From JAVEDQ01 sp035468175 (GTDB lineage: Bacteria > Actinomycetota > Actinomycetes > Frankiales > Frankiaceae), in the NCBI GenBank assembly GCA_035468175.1, contig DATITC010000096.1, positions 1 to 20,925 of the forward strand: a stretch of DNA of 20,925 nt, in the 5' to 3' direction. Each line of letters opens with the position of its first letter. Position 1 is the first letter of the stretch. Shown here piece by piece: positions 1-6,072 of this stretch. A model generated the notes under the pieces. The model worked only from the letters and a program-made list of their open reading frames with translations. It was not told the origin of the DNA and searched no databases. A program made the translations under genes and the position numbers.

Positions 1-1
1 C

Positions 2-181
2 CACCACGCCGCCCACAACGGCCAATTCACCATCGTCGTCCACAAACCCGGCAAGATCAGCGTCCGACCACGACAACCCGACGACCCCTACTACGAAATC
101 CGCCCCGACCCACCACCAGGCGACCAACCCACCATCACCGACATGCTCACCACCGCCGCGCGGCGCTTGCGGTCGGCCTGA
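2..181 (+). CDS. C-terminal fragment of a probable HNH endonuclease-like (DUF222/13E12-type) protein
   Basis: An open frame enters from the left edge and ends at TGA 179-181, giving 59 residues. It begins HHAAHNGQFTIVV and runs into a proline- and aspartate-rich tail that ends RRLRSA. The His-His, then His a few residues on, followed by a short beta strand, resembles the end of the HNH motif in actinobacterial DUF222/13E12-repeat proteins, whose C-termini are variable and proline-rich. The codons (many CCA, CAA, CAC, ACC) look less G-rich than those of the neighbours. The frame has no competing ORF of better quality. Only the tail is visible, so the family call is inference; a different zinc or HNH protein is possible. 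Confidence 0.5.
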   Translation, partial: HHAAHNGQFTIVVHKPGKISVRPRQPDDPYYEIRPDPPPGDQPTITDMLTTAARRLRSA

Positions 182-200
182 TGCGGCACGAGTCGGTTGG

Positions 201-497
201 TCAGAGCCGGTCGAGCTCGAACTGGCAGCGGACGATGTCGGCCGACACCGGGCCGAAGTACTCGCGGCGTAGCCGGTTGTGCTCGTCCTGCTCGTCGTAG
301 CGGCGGTAGGCCGCCACGTCGGCCAGGTCGACGGTGATGCAGTAGTCCCAGTTGCCGTCGCGCAGCCCCACGTCGGTGCCGGCGTGGATCTCGAGCAACC
401 CGTCGATCTCGAGCTTCCGCATCGCCGCGAGCCCCTCGGCGAGCCGGTCGCGGTCCGCGTCCGCGTGGAGACGGCCGAGCACGACGTTGCGGATCAT
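201..497 (-). CDS. Dabb-family (stress-responsive alpha/beta barrel) protein
   Basis: 98 residues starting MIRNVVLGRL. The start at 497 is chosen because GAGGAG lies just upstream on the coding strand; a frame extension up to 551 runs through the repeat region and is unlikely to be translated. The order of elements fits the small ferredoxin-like Dabb fold: first strand IRNVVLGRL, helix with acidic and basic residues, strand with LEIHAGTDVGLRDGNWDYC, helix AAYRRYDEQDEHNRL, and last strand ADIVRCQFEL. The GNWD(Y/F) turn and the AYR.Y helix are characteristic. Family members act as small dimers, some as cyclases in polyketide pathways and many of unknown role; no substrate can be inferred here. 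It diverges from the alcohol dehydrogenase gene at 698. Confidence 0.85.
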   Translation of the reverse strand: MIRNVVLGRLHADADRDRLAEGLAAMRKLEIDGLLEIHAGTDVGLRDGNWDYCITVDLADVAAYRRYDEQDEHNRLRREYFGPVSADIVRCQFELDRL

Positions 498-516
498 GAG
501 CGGCTCCTCGGCGCGA

Positions 517-573
517 GTGGGATCGCTCCCACCCAACTCGCTCCCATCCAACCTCGTCTCCCACCCAACCTCG
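517..573. repeat. Palindrome plus three imperfect 15-17 bp tandem repeats upstream of the Dabb gene
   Basis: GTGGGA-TCGC-TCCCAC (517-532) is a perfect inverted repeat. Overlapping it, three tandem units start at 524, 539 and 555, each of the form CG(T)CTCCCAYCCAACY. On the minus strand this gives five GGG tracts within about 40 bases, two pairs separated by a single T, so the transcribed leader of the Dabb gene is G-tract-rich and could fold into a quadruplex with some long loops. The block sits 20-76 bases upstream of the Dabb start and could equally be a protein-binding array. Confidence 0.5.
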
Positions 574-640
574 TGTCGCCCGCGAGCAGCACGCTGTGAC
601 GTGCGCGTTCTCGCTAGGCGATAACGCGTCTTCCCCTAAA

Positions 641-655
641 TCGCACGACCTGCGA
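641..655. promoter_or_regulatory. Inverted repeat TCGCA-N5-TGCGA upstream of adh
   Basis: TCGCA-CGACC-TGCGA is a perfect 5-bp inverted repeat directly after the AT-rich patch CCTAAA. It lies 43 bases before the GTG start of the alcohol dehydrogenase and could be an operator. The function is inferred from position only. Confidence 0.25.
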
Positions 656-659
656 ATGA

Positions 660-675
660 TGTGACCCGAGCCACA
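660..675. promoter_or_regulatory. Crp/GlxR-like palindrome upstream of the alcohol dehydrogenase
   Basis: TGTGA-CCCGAG-CCACA matches the Crp-family consensus TGTGA-N6-TCACA at 9 of 10 arm positions. The surrounding bases extend it to a perfect GATGTG-N8-CACATC repeat (658-677). It ends 22 bases before the GTG at 698, so it would overlap or follow the transcription start, a position that normally gives repression. A matching site precedes the IclR gene at 1760-1775. The regulator is unproven; no Crp gene is in the window. Confidence 0.35.
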
Positions 676-697
676 TCCCGACCTTCGAGGAGCTTGC

Positions 698-1738
698 GTG
701 AAGGCCGTCCGCGTCCACGAGTACAAGAAGCCGCCCAGCCTGGACGACGTCGCCGAACCGAAGATCGAAGGCCCGCTCGATGTGCTGGTGCACATCGACG
801 CGGCTGGCGTTTGCCGCACCGACCTGCACATCATCGAAGGTCAATGGGCGGAGAAGAGCGGCGTCGAGCTTCCGCACACGATCGGCCACGAGAACGCGGG
901 CACGGTGGTGGCGGTCGGGGAGGCGGTGACGACCGTCGCCGTCGACGACAAGGTGATCCTGCATCCGCTGGTGACGTGCGGTCTCTGCCGAGCCTGCCGG
1001 GCCGGCGACGACGTGCACTGCGCCAACAACAGCTTCCCCGGCATCAGCGTCGACGGAGGCATGGCCGAGTTCCTGCGGACGTCCGTGCGGTCCGTCGTGA
1101 AGCTCGACGCCGGCTTGCAGCCGGCCGACGTGGCTGCCCTCGCCGATGCCGGTCTGACCGCCTACCACGCGGTTCGTAAGGCGGTGCCGCTCATCTACCC
1201 CGGCGTGCGGGTCGTGATGATCGGGGCCGGCGGTCTCGGCCATATCGGCCTGCAGTGCCTGCTGGCGATGACCCCCGGTGAGGTGGTCGTCGTCGACCGG
1301 TCGGCGGACGTGCTCGAGCGGGCCAAGCAACTCGGCGCGCACCACACCGTGCTCAGCGACGGCAACCAGGTCGAGGCGGTCCAGGAGCTGACCGGGGGCA
1401 CCGGCGCCGAGGTCATCCTCGACTTCGTCGGCGAGCACGGCACCGAGGCGGACGGCATCGCGATGACCCGGGACGCGGGCTCCTACTTCGTCATCGGCTA
1501 CGGCGGCGCCGTGAATGTCCCGACCATCGAGTTCGTGTCCCGGGAGATCAACGTCATCGGCAACCTCGTCGGCTCCTACAACGACCTCGACGAGCTGATG
1601 ACGCTCACCGCCCAGGGCAAGGTCCGCCTTGCCACCAAGAAGTACGAGCTGTCCTCCGCGCTGACCGCGCTCGACGACTTGGACGGTGGCCGCATCCCGG
1701 GTGGGCGCGCCATCCTCGTGCCTGACGGCTCGCTCTGA
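698..1738 (+). CDS. Zinc-dependent NAD-type alcohol dehydrogenase (medium-chain family)
   Basis: 346 residues, the normal length for an MDR alcohol dehydrogenase. It starts at GTG 698 with CGAGGAGC 6-7 bases upstream. Catalytic zinc ligands are visible as Cys39 (GVCRTD), His64-Glu65 (GHEN) and Asp150 (ALADAGLTAYH); the Asp as third ligand is as in Rhodococcus ADH-A. The structural zinc has Cys94, 97, 100 and 108 (CGLCRACRAGDDVHC). The Rossmann motif GAGGLG is at 176-181, and Asp200 at the end of the second strand favours NAD over NADP. It would oxidise a primary or secondary alcohol reversibly in the cytoplasm. Overall sequence character is close to bacterial secondary-alcohol and propanol-type ADHs, but substrate range cannot be read from sequence. 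IclR follows 55 bases downstream and may control it. Confidence 0.93.
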   Translation: MKAVRVHEYKKPPSLDDVAEPKIEGPLDVLVHIDAAGVCRTDLHIIEGQWAEKSGVELPHTIGHENAGTVVAVGEAVTTVAVDDKVILHPLVTCGLCRACRAGDDVHCANNSFPGISVDGGMAEFLRTSVRSVVKLDAGLQPADVAALADAGLTAYHAVRKAVPLIYPGVRVVMIGAGGLGHIGLQCLLAMTPGEVVVVDRSADVLERAKQLGAHHTVLSDGNQVEAVQELTGGTGAEVILDFVGEHGTEADGIAMTRDAGSYFVIGYGGAVNVPTIEFVSREINVIGNLVGSYNDLDELMTLTAQGKVRLATKKYELSSALTALDDLDGGRIPGGRAILVPDGSL

Positions 1739-1759
1739 ATCGAGGCCGCTAACGCGACG

Positions 1760-1775
1760 GGTGATCGGCGTCACA
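1760..1775. promoter_or_regulatory. Crp-like palindrome upstream of the IclR gene
   Basis: GGTGA-TCGGCG-TCACA matches TGTGA-N6-TCACA at 9 of 10 arm positions. It ends 18 bases before the ATG at 1794 and mirrors the site before adh (660-675) in spacing. The pair suggests a shared regulator, either Crp-type or the IclR protein itself. This is inference from pattern alone. Confidence 0.35.
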
Positions 1776-1793
1776 AGGCGCTAGGCTGCCGCC

Positions 1794-2588
1794 ATGGACC
1801 AGGCGTCGGTTACCCGCGCCGAGGCAGCCCCTGGCACCGTCCAGTCGGTCAGTCGGGCTCTCCATCTGCTGGAGTACGTCGCCCAGAGCCCGGACGGTGT
1901 CAGCGCCAAGCAGGTCGCCGAACATCTCGGCGTGGCGCTGCCATCGGCGTATCACCTGCTCAGGACGCTCATCGACGGCGGCTACCTGGTGCACCTGACC
2001 GACGACCACGCGTACGTCCTGGGCTACCAGGTACGGGTGCTGGAACACGGCCTGACCCGACAGCTTCAGACGTCGGGAACGGTGGCTGCGTCAATCCGTT
2101 CGTTGCAGCTGAGTGCGGACGCCGCGGCGTACTACGCGATCTACCGCGACGTGGAGATCGTGCTGGCGCACGTCGCCGATTCTGAGCGCCGGCCACGGGT
2201 GCGGGTCCTGGGCATCGGTTTTCACGAAGCGGCGCACGCGACCGCGTTCGGCAAGGTGATGCTCGCCGCGATGCCCTCGGAGCAGCGCCGCCTCTATCTC
2301 GCGCGGGTGGGGCTTCGCCGTTGGACCTCGCGGACGGTGACCGACGAGCCCGGGCTGGAGACACAACTCGCGCAGGTCCGGGATTCCGGAGTCGCCCTGG
2401 AAATCGGCGAGTTCCAGTCAGGGCTCTCCTGTCTGGCCGCGCCCGTGCGCTCCCGAGCCGGTGGTGTCGTGGGGTCGGTGGCCGTCTCGCTGGAGTCCGT
2501 CGAATTCGCGGCCCGGCGTCGGGGCCTGGAGCGGGCCGTCCGGCAGGGCGCGATGACGGTCACCCGCGCACTCAACGGTGGTAACTGA
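1794..2588 (+). CDS. IclR-family transcriptional regulator
   Basis: 264 residues, typical IclR length. An N-terminal winged helix-turn-helix spans about residues 16-75 (SVSRALHLLEYVA, then SAKQVAEHLGV and SAYHLLRTLIDGGYL). The C-terminal effector domain spans about 80-260 and carries the family signatures HATAFGKVMLA (148-158) and SGLSCLAAPV (209-218). IclR proteins bind small organic effectors and repress or activate neighbouring catabolic operons. The gene lies 55 bases after the alcohol dehydrogenase on the same strand and is the likeliest local controller of it. No good Shine-Dalgarno precedes ATG 1794, so the message may be leaderless or weakly translated; the N-terminal 15 residues before the helix-turn-helix are plausible but not conserved-looking. 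Confidence 0.93.
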   Translation: MDQASVTRAEAAPGTVQSVSRALHLLEYVAQSPDGVSAKQVAEHLGVALPSAYHLLRTLIDGGYLVHLTDDHAYVLGYQVRVLEHGLTRQLQTSGTVAASIRSLQLSADAAAYYAIYRDVEIVLAHVADSERRPRVRVLGIGFHEAAHATAFGKVMLAAMPSEQRRLYLARVGLRRWTSRTVTDEPGLETQLAQVRDSGVALEIGEFQSGLSCLAAPVRSRAGGVVGSVAVSLESVEFAARRRGLERAVRQGAMTVTRALNGGN

Positions 2589-2594
2589 CCCGGC

Positions 2595-2750
2595 TCAGCC
2601 ACCACCTTGGAGCAGCCGCAGCTTCGGGCGTGTGAACGAGGGTTCCCGCAACTGCTGCAGGCAGGGCCGACACAGGCAGCGCAGACGCCGGCCGCTGGTG
2701 AGCCAGCGGCGGCAGTGTTCGTGGTGGTTGAACCGGCAGGAGTCGCACAC
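2595..2750 (-). CDS. Possible small Cys/His-rich (zinc-knuckle-like) protein
   Basis: A 51-codon minus-strand frame from GTG 2750 to TGA 2595 begins VCDSCRFNHHEHC and continues through CRRWLTSG to CLCRPCLQQL. The spacing CxxC-x4-HxxHC followed by CxCxxC is the arrangement of small zinc-binding proteins common in actinobacteria and their phages. The in-frame open region starts just after a stop near 2831, but no ATG or clear ribosome-binding site was found, so the true start (an upstream CTG, or none) is uncertain. It lies downstream of the MFS transporter on the same strand and converges with IclR. It may be a real small gene, a 5'-truncated remnant, or chance. A perfect hairpin at 2691-2710 falls inside it. 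Confidence 0.35.
   Translation of the reverse strand: MCDSCRFNHHEHCRRWLTSGRRLRCLCRPCLQQLREPSFTRPKLRLLQGGG
2691..2710. terminator. Candidate bidirectional terminator hairpin
   Basis: GCCGCTGG-TGAG-CCAGCGGC is a perfect 8-bp stem with a 4-base loop, placed between the convergent IclR (plus) and MFS (minus) genes. There is no T tract on either side, which is common for actinobacterial intrinsic terminators. Its overlap with the possible small ORF at 2595-2750 weakens one of the two readings. Confidence 0.35.
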
Positions 2751-2846
2751 CTGAAATGCTTCGGGAGCATGGCGCTGCCCACGTACCGTCGAATGGTCGC
2801 CGCTGCCGCTGCGCCGACTGGAGCAGTGCAGTCAGCCCAGGTCACG

Positions 2847-4619
2847 TCAGCCGGCCCGTAGCGCCTGCATTTCCCGCTCGACCAGCTGCTCGTGCTCGAG
2901 CTCGTCCTCGCGAGCCCGGCGCGGGCTCCAGCGCCCGGCCATCAGGAACACGAACGGCAGGAACAGCGCCTGCGCCGCGAGGCAGATCAGCCACCAGTGC
3001 TGCCACTGCTTCGGGTTGTCCTTCTGCGCCTGCTTGACCTGGGCGCCGTTCTTCTGCAGGAACTGCAGGTCGTCCGCCGGGATGGGGGACTTCTGAAGCT
3101 GTAGCAGCCGATTGATCGCCGCGGTGGGTGACGTCGCGAGGCCTGCCCCCTGGAGCTCGGCGATGGCCTTGTTCAGCGCCGCGGGCGGAGGCGAGCTCGG
3201 GCTGGCTTGGAGCGCCAGCAGGGTCGGGGTGTCGACCGCGCCGAGCGTTGCCACCTGGTCCGGGTACTTCGCCGCGATGTCCAGCGCCCGCGGGCCGTGG
3301 TCGACGAGGGTCGAGGTCGCCGGCACCACCAGGATCAGCGCGGCGTAGGACACCGTGACGACCACCCGGATGATCCACCCCCAGATCGCCAACCCGGTGG
3401 CGGTGGCGGCGGGGTTGTGCCGCTCCACCGTCTCGGTGAACCCGGCCATCCAGGCGACGTAGGCCATGCCGCCGCCCAACGCGCCGACCACGAACACCAG
3501 GGCGAACGTGTAGTAGCTCGTCTCGAGATTGGTGCTGACCTTGGCGAACAGTGCGGTGCTGATCAGAGCGATCACCGCGCCGACGATCATCAGGGGCTTG
3601 CGGACCCGCAGCTTGTCCGACAACAGACCGGTGGTCACGAGGGCGATCGCGTTGGCGATCCAGTACCAGTTGGCCAGCGAGTTAGCCTTCTGCTCGGTGT
3701 AGCCGAAGACGGTCACGAAGTAGACGACCAGGAAGGCGACGAGCACGTAGTAGAGAAGCAGGAACACCGCGATGGCGAAGGCCGGGCCGACCACGTCGAG
3801 ACGCAGCATCTGGCGCCACGATCCCTGCAGCGCCTTCTCAGGGTCGAGCCCGGCGGCGCGCGCCTCGATCAGGGCCCGATCCTTCAGGCTGACCATCAGC
3901 TGATCGCGCAGCGACGGCGAAAGTTCCTTCAGGCCGATGAGCGCGACCACGAACACGACGAGACCGACGATGCCGCAGACGTAGAACTGGAACCGCCAGT
4001 TGGGGTGCGCGGTCAAGGTGTGCGAGGACACGACGGTCACGACGAGGCTGCCGAGCACTGGCCCGAGCGTCCAGAAGCCCATTGCCGCCCCGCGGCCGAC
4101 CTGCGGGGAGAAGTCCCGGATCAGCGCCGGTGTGGCCACCAGGACCATGCCCTCGACCACGCTGACCAGGCCGAACATCACCGCATAGGTGATTTTGTTC
4201 GGAGCGTGCGGGATACCGAGCCCGATGAGCAGGCCGGTCAGCAGGAGCCCGCCGACGACCAGGTTCGCCCGTCCCCACCGGTCGGCCAGGCCGGCGAACA
4301 GCGATGCGCAGGCGCCGACCGCGTTGCCGATGACCAGCACGAGGATGAATTGGGTGAAGGTGAAGCCGTACTCCGCGATCACCTTGGTGGCGACGGAACC
4401 GCCGACGTAGAGCTCGTAGTAGAGGACGATCGTGGCCAGGACAGTGATGGCGAGGTACCGGGAGCGGGTCCGATCGTCCGGGTAGTGCGGTAGCTGCCGG
4501 TCGGTCAGCCAGGCCAGTCCGCCGCGCGACCTGCCGTCGCTTCCGAAGCCACCCTCGGTGGTTCCGCCATCGAACTGTCCGGCTCGCGGGGTCGTGTCGA
4601 CCACGAACGGCCTCCTCAT
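2847..4619 (-). CDS. MFS transporter with a large extracytoplasmic insertion
   Basis: 590 residues from ATG 4619 (MRRPFVVDTT). The open frame extends further upstream, but that part has no hydrophobic or conserved character and overlaps the divergent gene. After a soluble N-terminus of about 55 residues come the first six membrane helices with the MFS motif-A-like loop GLADRWGRANL (110-120). A charged central cytoplasmic loop (about 230-272) follows, then the second helix bundle. Between the penultimate helix (about 415-433) and the last one (about 543-561) lies an insertion of roughly 105 residues, rich in Ala, Pro and Gln, predicted to face outside. The C-terminus is a charged helix. It is probably a proton-coupled importer or exporter of an organic solute; the substrate is unknown. 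It is divergent from the phosphatase at 4822. Confidence 0.88.
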   Translation of the reverse strand: MRRPFVVDTTPRAGQFDGGTTEGGFGSDGRSRGGLAWLTDRQLPHYPDDRTRSRYLAITVLATIVLYYELYVGGSVATKVIAEYGFTFTQFILVLVIGNAVGACASLFAGLADRWGRANLVVGGLLLTGLLIGLGIPHAPNKITYAVMFGLVSVVEGMVLVATPALIRDFSPQVGRGAAMGFWTLGPVLGSLVVTVVSSHTLTAHPNWRFQFYVCGIVGLVVFVVALIGLKELSPSLRDQLMVSLKDRALIEARAAGLDPEKALQGSWRQMLRLDVVGPAFAIAVFLLLYYVLVAFLVVYFVTVFGYTEQKANSLANWYWIANAIALVTTGLLSDKLRVRKPLMIVGAVIALISTALFAKVSTNLETSYYTFALVFVVGALGGGMAYVAWMAGFTETVERHNPAATATGLAIWGWIIRVVVTVSYAALILVVPATSTLVDHGPRALDIAAKYPDQVATLGAVDTPTLLALQASPSSPPPAALNKAIAELQGAGLATSPTAAINRLLQLQKSPIPADDLQFLQKNGAQVKQAQKDNPKQWQHWWLICLAAQALFLPFVFLMAGRWSPRRAREDELEHEQLVEREMQALRAG

Positions 4620-4742
4620 CGAGTTCTCGCGACCGGCGGGGACCCGGCGGAGTGGCTTGATCACATTAACTCTGCGTCGCTCGCCCGCTGACAGGACGCC
4701 ACCGGGACGGCTCCCGTGGCGCGCCTCTGCAACACTCGGCTC

Positions 4743-4791
4743 GCAGCGGCGCGGTGCGCGGCGCTGCGACGCGCCGCATTGCGGCGCGGTG
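4743..4791 (+). promoter_or_regulatory. Mutually exclusive GC hairpins upstream of the PP2C gene
   Basis: Segment B, CGCGCCGC (4770-4777), is exactly complementary both to segment A, GCGGCGCG (4746-4753), and to segment A' with the same sequence (4781-4788). Thus A:B (16-base loop) and B:A' (3-base ATT loop) are competing 8-bp stems. The direct repeat GCGGCGCGGTG (4746-4756 and 4781-4791) and a further pair GCAGCG/CGCTGC (4743-4748, 4762-4767) overlap. The element ends 30 bases before ATG 4822. It could be an attenuator-like leader, a protein-binding array, or chance in GC-rich DNA. Confidence 0.35.
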
Positions 4792-4821
4792 GGCGAGAAC
4801 GCTGACGGACGGGGGCGCGGG

Positions 4822-6072
4822 ATGAACGCCAGCCTTCCGGTGGAACTGACCCGGGCGTTCGACCGGGTCCTCGCGGCGACGCATCTCAGCCGGCCATCTG
4901 ACGTCGGGGACGAACTGGTCCGCGACATCGAGCCGCTCGGTGCGGCCGACGTCGTGTTCTACGTGCCCGACTACGCGCAGGAGGTGCTGACCCCGGTCCC
5001 GGCGACGAATTCGCCGGATCGCGAGGTGCACGCCATCGACGGCACCATGCTCGGCCGAGCGTTCACGACGTCGACGATCCTGCAGGCGCCCACGACGCCG
5101 TCCTCGGGGCGGGTCCGGCTGTGGATCCCGCTGCTCGACGGGACCAATCGGGTCGGCGCAATGGAGTTGACGTTGCCGGCGCCGGACGGGCAGGTCGCCG
5201 GGGATCTGCTCGCCGCCTGCGAGCGCTACGCGCACTTCGGGTCACAGCTGCTGGTCCTCAAGTCCGCGTACGGGGACTCGCTGGAGCGCCTGCGCCGGCG
5301 GCAGCAGATGACCGTCGCGGCCGAGTTGGTGTGGCGGCTTCTGCCACCGCTCACCTTCGCGACGGAGGACGTCGTGATCAGTGGGCTGGCGGAGCCGGCG
5401 TACTCGCTCGGCGGCGACGCCTTCGACTACGCGGTCAACGGCAGTACCGCCCACGTCGCGGTGCTCGACGCGATGGGGCACGGGCTGACTGCGGCGGGAC
5501 TCACCTGCTTCGCGATCTCGGCGTACCGCCAGACCCGCATCGACGGCAACTCATTGGAGGAGGCGTACGCGGCGATGTACGCCGCCATCAGCGACACCTT
5601 CGGCGGCGACCGTTACGTGACGGCCCTGCTGCTGGAACTGGACCTCGACACGGGTCGACTGTGCTGGCTGAGTGCAGGACATCCGCCGCCGCTGCTTCTG
5701 CGCGCGGGTCGCGTCGTGAAGACGTTGGAAGCTCCGCCGGCGATGCCGCTCGGCCTCCCGTTCGACCCCGGAGTTCCCGAGGTGGCGGTGGAGTCGCTGG
5801 AGCCCGGTGATCAGCTGTTCGTCTACACCGACGGCTTTCCCGAGGCCCGGCTCCCCGACGGTGAGCTGTTCGGGATGGAGCGGCTCATCGCCTTCCTCGA
5901 ACGGGAGGCGGCAGCCAAGCAATCCGTGCCTGAGACCCTGCGGCGGCTGCGCCGGGTGCTGCTGAAGGAGGAGCGGAGCCGCCTGCGCGACGACGCGACC
6001 GCAGTCCTGTTGTCGTGGCGTTCCGGCGCGGAGCGAGCCCTTCTGCCGCAGACCGTCCAAGAGGCCCTATGA
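4822..6072 (+). CDS. GAF-like domain plus PP2C/SpoIIE-type serine phosphatase
   Basis: 416 residues from ATG 4822 (MNASLPVELTRAF) with a G-rich stretch just upstream. Residues about 1-155 form a GAF-like sensor, followed by a helical linker (about 150-175, SLERLRRRQQM). The PP2C domain follows, with metal-binding motifs GGDAFDY, LDAMGHG, the AGHPPPLLLRAG strand, VYTDGFPEAR and the terminal RDDATAVLL. All the acidic metal ligands expected of a SpoIIE/RsbU-like phosphatase are present, so it should be active. Such enzymes dephosphorylate STAS-domain anti-sigma antagonists in partner-switching pathways; no such partner is in the window. Its TGA overlaps the ATG of the amidase (ATGA), so the two are probably co-translated. 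A longer frame from 4558 reads through the intergenic region and is rejected. Confidence 0.92.
   Translation: MNASLPVELTRAFDRVLAATHLSRPSDVGDELVRDIEPLGAADVVFYVPDYAQEVLTPVPATNSPDREVHAIDGTMLGRAFTTSTILQAPTTPSSGRVRLWIPLLDGTNRVGAMELTLPAPDGQVAGDLLAACERYAHFGSQLLVLKSAYGDSLERLRRRQQMTVAAELVWRLLPPLTFATEDVVISGLAEPAYSLGGDAFDYAVNGSTAHVAVLDAMGHGLTAAGLTCFAISAYRQTRIDGNSLEEAYAAMYAAISDTFGGDRYVTALLLELDLDTGRLCWLSAGHPPPLLLRAGRVVKTLEAPPAMPLGLPFDPGVPEVAVESLEPGDQLFVYTDGFPEARLPDGELFGMERLIAFLEREAAAKQSVPETLRRLRRVLLKEERSRLRDDATAVLLSWRSGAERALLPQTVQEAL

Noticed and set aside
614..1774. 386-codon minus-strand frame opposite the alcohol dehydrogenase
   Set aside because: It mirrors the ADH codons; the ADH motifs (zinc ligands, GAGGLG) are intact on the plus strand and the antisense product has no domain character.
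2294..2845. 183-codon minus-strand frame with several Cys (CAACVGPACSSCG)
   Set aside because: Most of it lies antisense to IclR; the better zinc-like pattern is in the adjacent frame at 2595-2750.
3207..4493. 428-codon plus-strand frame opposite the MFS transporter
   Set aside because: The product is His/Asp/Gln-rich with no hydrophobic or conserved segments; it is a GC-bias shadow of the transporter.
4558..4821. N-terminal extension of the PP2C phosphatase from 4558
   Set aside because: It reads through the divergent promoter region and GC hairpins with no family-like sequence; ATG 4822 starts the coding character.
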